A stretch of 64,000 bases of DNA from Ochrobactrum quorumnocens (GTDB lineage: Bacteria; Pseudomonadota; Alphaproteobacteria; Rhizobiales; Rhizobiaceae), in assembly GCF_002278035.1 (NCBI RefSeq), contig NZ_CP022603.1:620001-684000 (forward strand), read 5' to 3'. The notes below the pieces were generated by a model. The model was not told the origin of the DNA, made no database searches, and saw only the letters and a list, made by a program, of their open reading frames with translations. Positions 26,971 to 36,653 of the stretch are shown piece by piece; position 1 is the stretch's first letter; the number at the start of each line of letters is the position of its first letter. A program made the position numbers and the translations under genes.

Positions 26971-29934
26971 ATGGCAAATACTCATAAGGCATCCGGTTCA
27001 CGCTCTATCATAGATGAACTCAACGCCCTGCGTGAGCGCCATACGCCTGCGGCACCGAAGTCGAGCGCTATGAACGAGCTGCACAACACATTGGCAGAAT
27101 TGGAAAAGCGCTTAGGTCACCTTGGCAGTGCGGCACCTCGTCCCCGCGCTATTGAGCCACAGCAAACCGATAGGCGTATTGAAGGGCTCGCAGAAATTGC
27201 TGAGCATCTGCACCGTCTGAGCGATGAGCAGAATAAGGCCGAACAGCATAACACGCGACCAGCCCCGGCTTTTGCACCACGTTTTGCGGAACAGCGCCAA
27301 GCGCCGGACACCTCGTTTTCTGACGACGGCGTATTGCGCCAGATTGATAGCCGTCTGGATGAAATCAGCCGTGCCGTAATCGCAGCCAACCGCCATCAGA
27401 ACTCAGATCACGAAGAAGCACCTCGTCTGCAACGCATCGAACGTCGCCTTAATGAACTAACGCAGCAACTCGACAGCTCTGTTGCTGAACAAAATGCCGA
27501 CACGCTCTTTCGCCGCCTCGGTGAACTTTCACAGCGCATTGATGCCTTAAGCGAAGGATCGCGTTTGCCTGAACAGGCAATCGATCAGCTGGCACTGCAA
27601 ATCAATCTCCTTGCCCATCAGGTTGGCAAGGTTATGGAAAACCTGAGCCAGTCCGATTACCACAACGTCAATGCTCGTTTGGAAGCAATTGACCAAAAGC
27701 TCGCTTCTGCGGAAAAATGGTCTCTTGAGCCAAATCCAGTACTTCTGGAAAAGGTCGATAATCGGTTCAAGGAACTGACCAAGCGCCTCGATGCGCAATA
27801 TGCAAGCCATTACGCCGAAGGTGGCATGCTCCATACGCTTGAAGGTCGTCTGGACGATATTTCGCAACATATATCGCTTAGCTTGTTGCAAACGCCTCAG
27901 GCGGAAGAAATCGCGCTTGCAGAAAGCGAAGCTATTCGCGGCCTCGAAAGCCAGATCGCAAATCTCGCGCGTCAACTGGCCAAGCCTTCAGCCGAATTTG
28001 CAGAAATCAAGCCACGCCTTGATGCAATCGAGCGTTCGATTTCAGACAATCGCGAAACGGTTCTGGATGCAGCTCGCGAAGCCGCTGAAACTGCTGTTGC
28101 CCATGTATTGAAGCATGGCTCGCAACATGACACTGCGATTGCACTACAGCTCGCCAACGATATGAAATCGCTTGAGGCGCTTGCCCGTAATGCTGATGAG
28201 CGGAACGGCAAGACATTTGAGGCTGTCCACGAGACACTCGTTAAAGTCGTTGATCGACTTGCAAGCCTCGAACAGCAGATCGATGCGCAACCACATCACC
28301 CGCAGATAAACTCACAAGCCAAGCCGGTCGCAAACCCTTACTCTGCCGCACCGCAAGCGTTTTCGAACCTTGCTCCTAAGACCTTGGCAAATCAGGCCGC
28401 CGAGAACCATCCGAAGCCGGTTGTCGATGCGCAGAACGCAGATGAGAAACTCTCAAAGCTGACACCGAAGACGCGGCTGGAACCAGAACTGAGTGCGTCT
28501 CTGGATTCAGTTCAGCCCGACAATGACAGCGTGCTTGACCTCAACACGATCATGAAGCGGGTGCGCGAAGAACGCAGTCAGCAAGAAGGTACGAAGGCTG
28601 AAGCAGCTAGCAAAGCCGACCTGATCAGCGTAGCACGTCGTACTGCTCAGCAGGCAGCAGAGGAATCTACCAGGCTCGAACAGCAATCTGAAAAAGCTTC
28701 GCAGAAGAAGAAGGGATCGATCAGCGATCTTTTCAATCGTCAGCGCAAACCTATTCTGCTGGCGATTGGTGCTGTGATGCTAGCAATTGCTGGCTTGCAG
28801 GCAGGTTCGGCTTTCCTCGAAGCCAATCAACAGGCAGAGCTTTCCGCAAAGACAGAAGCCCCCGCAATCGACAAAGAAACGACTGCTTCCATCGCTCCCG
28901 CAGATGAAGCTTTGCCTGCACCTAAAGCGCAGCCAATGCCAGAAGTGGTTGTGCCTGAGACAGAGATTGCCAAGCCGCAACAGGAAAGCAATCTGAATGC
29001 ACCAATGCCAGCTCCCGCACCTCTAGAGCCGGCAAGTGCCGATACGACACCGGCTGAAGAACCGGAAGTTACTGTAACCGAAGTACCTGTTGAAGCTGGC
29101 CCCGCAGCATTGCGTGAAGCAGCAATGACCGGTGACTCTCGTGCGCTGTTTGAAATCGGCAATCGCTATATGGAAGGCCGTGGCGTTAAGGAAGACCTGG
29201 CCGAAGCTGCAAAGTGGTATGAACAGTCGGCCCAAAATGGCTTTGCGCCAGCGCTCTATCGCATGGGCAATTTCAATGAGAAGGGGCTCGGCATGCCCCG
29301 TGACCTTACCAAAGCGGTCGACTGGTATCAGCAGGCAGCCAAGCAGGGTAATGCCAGCGCTATGCATAATCTCGCTGTGCTTTTTGCATCAGGCGCCAAT
29401 GGTACACCCGACAATGCATCTGCCGTGCGCTGGTTTACCGAAGCCGCAGAACTCGGCGTCAAGGATAGCCAGTATAATCTCGGCATTCTAGCCGCCAAGG
29501 GTCTTGGAATGCAGGTTAATCTCGAAGAGAGCTATAAATGGTTTGCGCTTGCGGCCAAAGCTGGCGACAAGGATGCAGCCGACAAGCGCGACCAGATCGG
29601 CGAAGCAATGAAGCCCCAGCAGCTTGAACGTGCAAAGGGCAGCGTTGAACTCTGGAAGGCTAAGCCGCTTAATCAGGAAGCCAATTCAGTCGATATGCCC
29701 GAGGGCTGGTCCGATGAGAAGCCTGTTACAACTGCCTCGGTCGATATGAAGAAAGCCGTTCGAAACATCCAGCTCATCCTCCAGAAGAATGGCTATGATG
29801 TAGGGACAGCAGACGGGCTGATGGGCAATAAGACCCGCAACGCCATCGCTGAAATTCAGAAGGCCCATGGGCAAGAGCCAACTGGCGAGGTCAATCAGCA
29901 GCTCGTGCAACTCCTGCTCGAGAAGAACAAGTAA
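26971..29934 (+). CDS. podJ: PodJ-like polarity protein with coiled coil, Sel1 repeats and peptidoglycan-binding domain
   Basis: 987 residues. The long N-terminal part (to about 590) is charged and heptad-like (RLDEISRAVIAANRHQ, RIERRLNELTQQLDS), predicted cytoplasmic coiled coil. A single membrane helix lies at about 594-615 (PILLAIGAVMLAIAGLQAGS), then a Pro/Ala/Glu-rich spacer. Sel1 repeats occupy about 710-880 (ALFEIGNRYMEGRGVKEDLAEAAKWYEQSA and three more units). A C-terminal peptidoglycan-binding domain (IQLILQKNGYDVGTADGLMG) is near 928-985. This is the layout of rhizobial PodJ homologues that mark the pole and act in division. Confidence 0.85.
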   Translation: MANTHKASGSRSIIDELNALRERHTPAAPKSSAMNELHNTLAELEKRLGHLGSAAPRPRAIEPQQTDRRIEGLAEIAEHLHRLSDEQNKAEQHNTRPAPAFAPRFAEQRQAPDTSFSDDGVLRQIDSRLDEISRAVIAANRHQNSDHEEAPRLQRIERRLNELTQQLDSSVAEQNADTLFRRLGELSQRIDALSEGSRLPEQAIDQLALQINLLAHQVGKVMENLSQSDYHNVNARLEAIDQKLASAEKWSLEPNPVLLEKVDNRFKELTKRLDAQYASHYAEGGMLHTLEGRLDDISQHISLSLLQTPQAEEIALAESEAIRGLESQIANLARQLAKPSAEFAEIKPRLDAIERSISDNRETVLDAAREAAETAVAHVLKHGSQHDTAIALQLANDMKSLEALARNADERNGKTFEAVHETLVKVVDRLASLEQQIDAQPHHPQINSQAKPVANPYSAAPQAFSNLAPKTLANQAAENHPKPVVDAQNADEKLSKLTPKTRLEPELSASLDSVQPDNDSVLDLNTIMKRVREERSQQEGTKAEAASKADLISVARRTAQQAAEESTRLEQQSEKASQKKKGSISDLFNRQRKPILLAIGAVMLAIAGLQAGSAFLEANQQAELSAKTEAPAIDKETTASIAPADEALPAPKAQPMPEVVVPETEIAKPQQESNLNAPMPAPAPLEPASADTTPAEEPEVTVTEVPVEAGPAALREAAMTGDSRALFEIGNRYMEGRGVKEDLAEAAKWYEQSAQNGFAPALYRMGNFNEKGLGMPRDLTKAVDWYQQAAKQGNASAMHNLAVLFASGANGTPDNASAVRWFTEAAELGVKDSQYNLGILAAKGLGMQVNLEESYKWFALAAKAGDKDAADKRDQIGEAMKPQQLERAKGSVELWKAKPLNQEANSVDMPEGWSDEKPVTTASVDMKKAVRNIQLILQKNGYDVGTADGLMGNKTRNAIAEIQKAHGQEPTGEVNQQLVQLLLEKNK

Positions 29935-29942
29935 ACGTCAGA

Positions 29943-30428
29943 TCAAGGTCTGATGCTGTCTTGATCGGCGATAATCGACGCGGGATCGCAGTATAATTTT
30001 GCGGTCTCGTTGTCTTTGGTGTCGTTAGTGAATTTATCCGTCGATGAATAAACGCGCACTTCGGCATCTCTGATGCCGTTCGCTTCACGCTTGTCTTCAG
30101 TCACAACAAACGCATAGACATAGTCGCCGCGCGCATAGCCCATTGCCATCGTCATATCGGTTGGGTGATCGATATTCGTGTCTTTTGTCGAAAACCAAGT
30201 GGAATTGGTTTCGAAATAGAGTTCCGACGGCTTGGTTCCGATCACATAATTATAATAGGCTTCTTTTTTATCCGGATGGGCCTTTGGGTCGGCGATGCGA
30301 CAGAACTCTGCGCGCGCGTTACGCTCAGGAATATTGCACGCAAATTGCGTCTGCCAAGGCGGAATACAATTCGCCATCGCTGGTAACGGGATAAATGCCG
30401 TAAGAGCCAGAATACCGTATTTCATCAT
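29943..30428 (-). CDS. Secreted hypothetical protein, 161 aa
   Basis: Exported protein with a Sec signal (MMKYGILALTAFIPLPAMA|NC). The mature part has four cysteines (NCIPPW, FACNIP, EFCRIA, LYCDPAS), likely two disulfides, and an acidic middle. ATG 30428 is chosen because GAGGGATGTGCC precedes it. Function unknown. It converges on podJ with 8 bp between stops. Confidence 0.78.
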   Translation of the reverse strand: MMKYGILALTAFIPLPAMANCIPPWQTQFACNIPERNARAEFCRIADPKAHPDKKEAYYNYVIGTKPSELYFETNSTWFSTKDTNIDHPTDMTMAMGYARGDYVYAFVVTEDKREANGIRDAEVRVYSSTDKFTNDTKDNETAKLYCDPASIIADQDSIRP

Positions 30429-30603
30429 GGCACATCCCTCCCGCCTCGCTGAACCTTTGCGAATTGCAAAGATTTTCCACAGTGTCAACGTCGCCAACCG
30501 CTGCAAAACGGTCCATCGACGGATTTACTTTCTGCCAGAAGTAACAGCTTGAATCCAATTGCCGCCACTCATTATTTAATCATTAGAACAAGGGGGACAT
30601 GTG

Positions 30604-31130
30604 ATGCTTTTGCATGTAAATAACGAGATGGAAAATGGCATAATTGCTAAAATACCCCTTGCACTGGACAAGGATGTCAAAGGCTTCCAGGGGGATGCGA
30701 TTGTTTTCCAGATATCGTCATTGGACGGCCGTTTCATTCCGGCTGAAGAAATCCACCCATATAAGTCGCTGTTCAAAGTTCTTTCCGGAAATTCAGAACT
30801 AAAAACATCTATATGGCACTTTCGTTCAATCTCAATTTCTCAACGCCGGACGGCAAAAAAACCTCGATGGCGCGCTCCGTTCCGACAGAAGACTGGGCTG
30901 TCACGAATGGGCATTATTATTCTGATGCAGCGACCTCGTTCGGCATCACATCCGGGAGTAAGTTTGCAGGAGCCTACAGTGCAAGCATCACCAATCCATA
31001 TCTTTATGTGATAAACAACGGCAGCCTCATCGATAATAAAATATCGGACCCAATTGCAATCAAAGCGCAATTCTATCCGTCTTCGACGCATTCAATTATT
31101 ACCCGAAAGAACACATCAATATTGTACTGA
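30604..31130 (+). pseudogene. Frameshifted hypothetical protein (two frames)
   Basis: From ATG 30604 (after AGGGGGACATGTG) the frame reads MLLHVNNEMENGIIAKIP to NSELKT near 30805. A sensible continuation, YMALSFNLNFSTPDGKKTSM to the end at 31130, is in another frame. One extra A in the A5 run at about 30802-30806 would join them. Either the gene is broken, the sequence has an indel error, or slippage occurs at the run. No family recognised; the second part resembles a small beta-rich inclusion-body/AidA-like protein (NPYLYVINNGSLIDNKISDP). Confidence 0.6.
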
Positions 31131-31545
31131 GCAACCGGCAAGACTCATACGAATAATCAGCACATCCCGAAAAGGGAAAACGGCCTTCCGGACAAGGTAC
31201 GCATTCCAAGTCGCGCCGTCAGAATATGACGTTTTTATGGAGCACGGAGAGGCATAATGTTGTTCACAAACAACAATGTGCCATTTTCTTTTCTCATTAT
31301 CGTTCAAAGTAACTCTATTCTCAATCGGGGTTTGACTTCCCCTGTTTGAGAGAGCAAGACCTTTAGAACGCATCCTTAAACGTGCAAAAACGATTTCACG
31401 ACTAAGATGCGCGTTAAAACAAGCGATTAGAGCGTCGATCAATTCAGTGAGATCGAAATCTGCTCTGGGGCTTTAAGACAGACCTTGCGGCATGGCGCGA
31501 CCGCAACGGGCTGCGTGTTGTGCGTTGTAAAAACCGGGTTCGGAA
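31131..31545. other. Gene-free region with rhizobial repeat
   Basis: About 415 bp without a supported gene. It contains the mosaic repeat at 31367-31436 and, near its end, the presumed promoter of the TauE gene. Confidence 0.5.
31367..31436. repeat. Rhizobial-type intergenic repeat
   Basis: Contains gcatccttaaacgtgcaaaa and agagcg modules like those at 10152 and 14290-14384, more degenerate. Confidence 0.5.
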
Positions 31546-32466
31546 TTGGGTATTTACCTTCCCATTGCGGAATTATCGGTCAACATGCTGGTTTTGCTCG
31601 GCATGGGCGCTGCCGTTGGTTTTCTTTCGGGATTGTTCGGTGTTGGCGGTGGATTTCTGATCACACCTTTGCTGATCTTTTATAACATTCCACCGGCAAT
31701 TGCCGTGGCGACAGGCGCCAATCAGGTCATTGCTTCATCGGTGTCTGGAGCACTTGCGCATTTCAAGCGGCGAACGCTCGACATCAAGCTCGGCCTTTTT
31801 CTGGTCGCGGGGGGTATAGTCGGGTCACTACTCGGCATTTTCGTGTTCTCGTGGTTGCGAGACTTAGGACAGCTCGATCTGATCGTTTCGATCCTTTACG
31901 TCTTCTTCCTCGGCACGGTTGGCGGACTGATGCTGGTTGAAAGCGTGCGTGCGCTTCGCCGTGTAAAAAAAGGACAGGCAGGCGCAATCCGCCGTCCGGG
32001 TCAGCACACGTGGATACATAAGCTGCCGTTCAAGATGCGGTTTCGTGCATCAACCATTTATGTCAGCATCATTCCTGTACTCGGCATCGGCTTTTTTATC
32101 GGCCTTTTGTCATCGGTGATGGGTGTCGGCGGCGGCTTCATCATGGTGCCTGCGCTGATCTATCTGCTGCATGTCCCCACCAATGTTGTGGTTGGTACAT
32201 CGCTGTTTCAGATCACCTTTGTCACAGCATTCACCACCGTGATGCAGGCGACAACCAACCAGTCCATCGACATTGTGTTGGCGTTTCTCCTGATGCTCGG
32301 CGGCGTGATTGGTGCGCAATATGGCGCGCGCGCCGGCCAGAAACTGCGCGGCGAACAGCTGCGCCTATTGCTGGCCTTGTTGGTTCTCGCTGTAGGCCTG
32401 CGTCTTGCATTCGGCCTTTTTGTGCGGCCAGATAATCTATTCTCGATCACCATTGCGGATATGTGA
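31546..32466 (+). CDS. TauE/SafE-family sulfite/anion exporter
   Basis: Inner-membrane protein of 306 residues with paired glycine motifs typical of TauE/SafE: SGLFGVGGGFLITPLLIF near the N-terminus and SSVMGVGGGFIMVPALIYLL in the second half. A TAA lies just upstream in frame, so the start is TTG at 31546 or the ATG at 31585; TTG keeps the family N-terminus. The TIGR02186-type gene follows one base after its stop, so they form one unit. Confidence 0.9.
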   Translation: MGIYLPIAELSVNMLVLLGMGAAVGFLSGLFGVGGGFLITPLLIFYNIPPAIAVATGANQVIASSVSGALAHFKRRTLDIKLGLFLVAGGIVGSLLGIFVFSWLRDLGQLDLIVSILYVFFLGTVGGLMLVESVRALRRVKKGQAGAIRRPGQHTWIHKLPFKMRFRASTIYVSIIPVLGIGFFIGLLSSVMGVGGGFIMVPALIYLLHVPTNVVVGTSLFQITFVTAFTTVMQATTNQSIDIVLAFLLMLGGVIGAQYGARAGQKLRGEQLRLLLALLVLAVGLRLAFGLFVRPDNLFSITIADM

Positions 32467-32467
32467 C

Positions 32468-33292
32468 ATGAGGAAACTCAGCCTCATATCCACTTTGCTA
32501 CTCGGCTTTGCAGCAACGCCAGTATCAGCGCAGATCAACTCCATCGGTGATGGCAATGGTGTGCCGCAACTTCAAAACCCGGCTGAAGAAACCATCGAGA
32601 TTGGCCTTTCAACCGAAACGATCGCCATTACCTCTAATTTTGGTGGTACGGATCTCACGATCTTTGGTGCGCTTGATAATGCCGATCCGATGATCCAACG
32701 GCAGGGACGCTACGACATTATCGTCGTTCTGCAAGGACCAGCGCGCGATCTGGTCGTGCGCAAAAAACAACGCTATCTGGGTGTCTGGGTAAATGCAGAT
32801 TCTGAAACCTTCCTTGGTGTCCCGCTTTCCTACTCCTTGGCTTCGACACGCAACTTGCAGGATATCGCGGATGACAAGATCTACCGCCAGCTTTCGGTTG
32901 GTGTCCGCAATTTTTATCTGAGGCCGGAAGACCCTGCGAGCCTGTCGGGCAACATTCCGAAGTTCGGCGATGAATTGCGTGAGATGAAACTGCGGCAAGG
33001 GCTTTATAGCCAACGCGTTGGCGGTGTGGAATTTATTTCGCGCACATTGTTCCGCGCAACGCTGAACCTGTCAGTAAACGTACCAGTCGGACGCCATCGC
33101 GCTCGCGCGCTTTTGTTTCGTAATGGTGTTTTCCTGCGCGAAGCCAATGCCAGCCTTGAAATCGTGAAGGCCGGCGTCGAACAAAGCATCTATGATGCCG
33201 CGCACAAATACAGCTTCTATTATGGTTTGTTCGCGGTGTTTCTGGCTGTTTTCACCGGCTGGGTTGGTCGTATTTTGTTCAAGAAAGATTAG
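32468..33292 (+). CDS. TIGR02186-family alphaproteobacterial membrane protein
   Basis: 274 residues with a Sec signal (MRKLSLISTLLLGFAATPVSA|Q), a periplasmic beta-rich domain (VVLQGPARDLVVRKKQRYLGVWVN, RATLNLSVNVPVGRHRARALLF) and one C-terminal membrane helix (FYYGLFAVFLAVFTGWVGRIL). It regularly accompanies a TauE/SafE exporter in alphaproteobacteria, as here. Molecular role unknown; a partner of the exporter is the natural guess. Confidence 0.88.
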   Translation: MRKLSLISTLLLGFAATPVSAQINSIGDGNGVPQLQNPAEETIEIGLSTETIAITSNFGGTDLTIFGALDNADPMIQRQGRYDIIVVLQGPARDLVVRKKQRYLGVWVNADSETFLGVPLSYSLASTRNLQDIADDKIYRQLSVGVRNFYLRPEDPASLSGNIPKFGDELREMKLRQGLYSQRVGGVEFISRTLFRATLNLSVNVPVGRHRARALLFRNGVFLREANASLEIVKAGVEQSIYDAAHKYSFYYGLFAVFLAVFTGWVGRILFKKD

Positions 33293-34005
33293 CCACCCAC
33301 CAGCGTGCCGTGTGCAATCGGGTAAATCTTGCCCTGCCCCAGCATATAGGCGCGTAAGCTTGCATCGACAAACAACCCGCGAAACGCTCGGTCGAGCACG
33401 TTGAGCGCGCCCGTATATGCACCGAATGCAGGCATAATAAGCCGCTCGCCATCGCTTGCAAAACACGGACGCCGCACCGAGCGCCCGCGCCGAACAATCC
33501 GTGCTGCGGGATGAAGATGACCAGCCACCTCGCCTTGCGCCTGTGTCCGCGATGGCTCATGCCGGAAAGTAAGCGGCCCAACAGCAAGTTCTTCAACGCA
33601 ATCACCAGGCAGGTCCGCTGGGCGCTCAGGATCATGATTGCCAGTGATCCAGAACCACTCGCGATGTTCCATCAGTGATTTGAGCCGCATAGCATAAAGC
33701 GATGGCAGTCGTTCACTGGCCTTCGCATCGTGAAAGCTGTCGCCGAGGCTGATAACCGTGCGGGGTTGATAGCGCGCTATGACTGCTGCCAGCATGTCGA
33801 GTGTTGCTGCTGTATCATAAGGCGGAATGAGCTGTCCGCGTCGGGCAAAGGATGAGCCTTTTTCGAGGTGCAGATCAGAGACCACCAGCATGTGCAGGTC
33901 AGGCAGAAAGAGCGCACCGCAGGGATCATAAATGGTCGCGACCCCGCGCACTTCCGCATGCGCCAGACTGTAAGCTTCGCCATTTCCCCAGACTGCTGTG
34001 CTCAT
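33289..34005 (-). CDS. pdeM: Ligase-associated DNA damage response phosphoesterase PdeM
   Basis: Metallophosphoesterase of 238 residues. The metal-binding motifs are present: VSDLHLEKG, SLGDSFHDAK, WFWITGNHDPE and VAGHLHPAARI. It belongs to the four-gene repair set with Lhr-type helicase, exonuclease and ligase. ATGA overlap with the helicase gene shows coupling. It converges on the TIGR02186 gene with a 4-bp overlap. Confidence 0.93.
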   Translation of the reverse strand: MSTAVWGNGEAYSLAHAEVRGVATIYDPCGALFLPDLHMLVVSDLHLEKGSSFARRGQLIPPYDTAATLDMLAAVIARYQPRTVISLGDSFHDAKASERLPSLYAMRLKSLMEHREWFWITGNHDPERPADLPGDCVEELAVGPLTFRHEPSRTQAQGEVAGHLHPAARIVRRGRSVRRPCFASDGERLIMPAFGAYTGALNVLDRAFRGLFVDASLRAYMLGQGKIYPIAHGTLVGG

Positions 34006-36530
34006 CCTATTGCTTCTCTGATCAAGTCATCCGCCGCTTCTTCAAGCAGCAACTCATCGCCCTCACCTGCAACACGTTCCCGTCCGATTTCAAGCATGAC
34101 GGGCAGCGCCAGCGGCGAAATACGATCAAGCGGCTTGTGCAGGAGATGCCCCTTCACTCGCGCCAGCATGTCACCAAGACGCTTGATATCCAGAAGCCCG
34201 GTCGCAGCATCGGCGCGCGTTGCCTGTAGCAAAATATGGTCCGGTTCGTGGGTTCTCAACACATCATAGATCAGGTCGGTCGAGACCGTCACCTGACGGC
34301 CTGTTTTCTCCTGTCCCGGATGTCGTCGTTCGATAAGCCCCGAAATCACGGCGCAACTACGAAATGTTCGCTTGAGAAGATAGCTTTCATCAAGCCATGC
34401 TTCGAGATCATCGCCCAGCATATCTTCATCGAACAGACGCGTAAGATTAAGCTTACCCGCGCCAATCATAGTACCCATGTCTTTGAGGCCCCACAGCCCC
34501 AGCGAATAATCGGTAGCAACAAAACCTAAAGGATGGGCGCCCATGCGCTCCAGACGACGCGTCAGCAACATGCCGAGCGTCTGATGTGCGAGCCGTCCCT
34601 CGAAAGGATAGGCCACCATGTAAAAGCGCCCGCCTTTTGGAAAAGTCTCAATCAGCAACTCATCTGTGCGTGGCAGAACGGATTTGAATTGTTGCATTTC
34701 TAGCCATTCCCGTACCTGCTCCGGCAGGAACTGCCAGCGCGAACGATCCGCCAGCATCGCGCGTACCTGCGAGGCGAGGTAGGTGGAAAGCGGGAATTTT
34801 CCGCCGGCATAAACTGGGATTTTGGCATCCTGTCCTGCGGCATTAGAAGCCATGCATTCATTCTCACGAATGCCCTCAAATCGCAGCACCTTGCCTGCAA
34901 ACAGAAATGTGTCGCCCGGTGTCAGCGTTTCGAGAAAATATTCCTCAATCCGCCCCAGAACGCGACCGCCTCTTCCAACAGCACGGGCATTGGCACCCTT
35001 GCCACCACGTGTGAGGCGCACATTCAGTTCCGGTGCTTCAACAATCGTGCCAATGTTCAGACGATATTGCTGCGCAATGCGCGGATTGGAAACCCTCCAT
35101 GTATCATCAACAGTCTTGCGGATTTTGGCGAAGCGCTCGTAGGTTTTGAGCGCATAACCTCCAGTGGCCACAAAATCGAGAATACGATCAAAAATTTCTC
35201 GCGAAAGGTTCGAATATGGGGCCGCGCTCTGAATCTCTCTATAAAGCTGATCGGCGTTGAACGGCTCGGCGCAGGCCATGCCCAACACATGTTGCGCCAA
35301 CACATCAAGCGCACCATCGATCAGCGGCGGCGTATCCTGCGCGCCAAGATAGTTGGCGTCGAGCGCTGCACGGCATTCCATCACTTCGAAACGATTGGCA
35401 GGCACCAGAATGGCGCGACTTGGCTCATCCATACGGTGGTTGGCGCGACCGATACGCTGCGCAAGGCGGCTTGCCCCCTTTGGCGCACCAACATGAATGA
35501 CCAGATCGACATCGCCCCAGTCGATACCAAGATCAAGCGTCGAGGTGGCAACCACAGCTCGTAAGGTGTTGGCTGCCATGGCCTGTTCCACTTTGCGGCG
35601 CTGGCTGGCATCGAGAGATCCATGATGAAGCGCAATCGGCAACGTATCCTCGTTGACGCGCCAGAGTTCCTGAAACAGCATTTCAGCCTGACTGCGCGTA
35701 TTGACGAAGAGCAATGTCGTTCGGTGTGCGCGAACGGCCTCGTAGATATCCGGAATGGCATAGCGCGAAGAATGCCCCGCCCAGGGGACACGCTCTTCGG
35801 AATCAAGAATGGTGATTTCAGGCTTGGCACCGCCATGCACAGTCACAACACCGGATTTTGGCTCTGTTCCATCTTGCTCCACCAACCAGCGGCGCAATTC
35901 GTCCGGCTGGGCCACCGTTGCCGAAAGACCAATGGTCTGCAGCTGCGGTTGCAGACGGCGCAGGCGCGCAAGGCCCAGCGCCAGCAAATGACCGCGCTTG
36001 GAAATGACTAGTGAATGCAGCTCATCGAGCACCACATAGCGCAGACCTTTGAAAAACTGCTCGGCCCCTTTGGATGCGATCAAGAGTGCAAGCTGTTCCG
36101 GCGTGGTGAGTAAAATGTCAGGCGGTGCCAGCTTCTGTCGCTGGCGCTTATGTGTAGGCGTGTCGCCTGTCCGCGTCTCGATGGTGATGTCGAGACCCAT
36201 TTCCTCAACCGGCACTGTCAAATTGCGATGAATATCGACAGCAAGTGCCTTGAGCGGCGAAATATAAAGCGTGTGAACACCACGCTTCGCCATACCCGGC
36301 TTTTTGCGGCCACTCCGTTCCAGATCAACCAATGCAGGCAGAAAACCAGCCAGCGTTTTACCTGCGCCAGTGGGGGCGATCAGCAACGTGGATTGCCCTT
36401 GTTCTGCACGCGAAAGCAGCTCCAACTGATGGGCGCGCGGCGACCAGCCCTTCTCCGCAAACCATTTCACAAAACGGTCTGGCAGATGGAAAGCTGCAGT
36501 CTCAGAAGTCGGGGTCAGGTTCAGCGTCAC
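34002..36530 (-). CDS. Ligase-associated DNA damage response DEXH helicase (Lhr-Core type)
   Basis: Superfamily 2 helicase of 842 residues. Walker A is APTGAGKTLAGFLPAL near residue 55, the DEXH box VLDELHSLV, motif III LSATV, and motif VI RLAQRIGRANHR. It is an Lhr-Core protein, predicted 3'-5' DNA or DNA/RNA unwinding. Encoded divergently from the exonuclease-ligase pair and upstream of pdeM. Confidence 0.94.
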   Translation of the reverse strand: MTLNLTPTSETAAFHLPDRFVKWFAEKGWSPRAHQLELLSRAEQGQSTLLIAPTGAGKTLAGFLPALVDLERSGRKKPGMAKRGVHTLYISPLKALAVDIHRNLTVPVEEMGLDITIETRTGDTPTHKRQRQKLAPPDILLTTPEQLALLIASKGAEQFFKGLRYVVLDELHSLVISKRGHLLALGLARLRRLQPQLQTIGLSATVAQPDELRRWLVEQDGTEPKSGVVTVHGGAKPEITILDSEERVPWAGHSSRYAIPDIYEAVRAHRTTLLFVNTRSQAEMLFQELWRVNEDTLPIALHHGSLDASQRRKVEQAMAANTLRAVVATSTLDLGIDWGDVDLVIHVGAPKGASRLAQRIGRANHRMDEPSRAILVPANRFEVMECRAALDANYLGAQDTPPLIDGALDVLAQHVLGMACAEPFNADQLYREIQSAAPYSNLSREIFDRILDFVATGGYALKTYERFAKIRKTVDDTWRVSNPRIAQQYRLNIGTIVEAPELNVRLTRGGKGANARAVGRGGRVLGRIEEYFLETLTPGDTFLFAGKVLRFEGIRENECMASNAAGQDAKIPVYAGGKFPLSTYLASQVRAMLADRSRWQFLPEQVREWLEMQQFKSVLPRTDELLIETFPKGGRFYMVAYPFEGRLAHQTLGMLLTRRLERMGAHPLGFVATDYSLGLWGLKDMGTMIGAGKLNLTRLFDEDMLGDDLEAWLDESYLLKRTFRSCAVISGLIERRHPGQEKTGRQVTVSTDLIYDVLRTHEPDHILLQATRADAATGLLDIKRLGDMLARVKGHLLHKPLDRISPLALPVMLEIGRERVAGEGDELLLEEAADDLIREAIG

Positions 36531-36653
36531 TTCCCCAATCTAATGCTCGCAACGCTTTCCGCCAAGATGTTTGTTCACTTTTGTTCTCATTTTGTCAGCA
36601 GTCCGGTTTCCACCCTCTTTCCAGGGAGAAGTGACTGACCTATCTAATCAATC

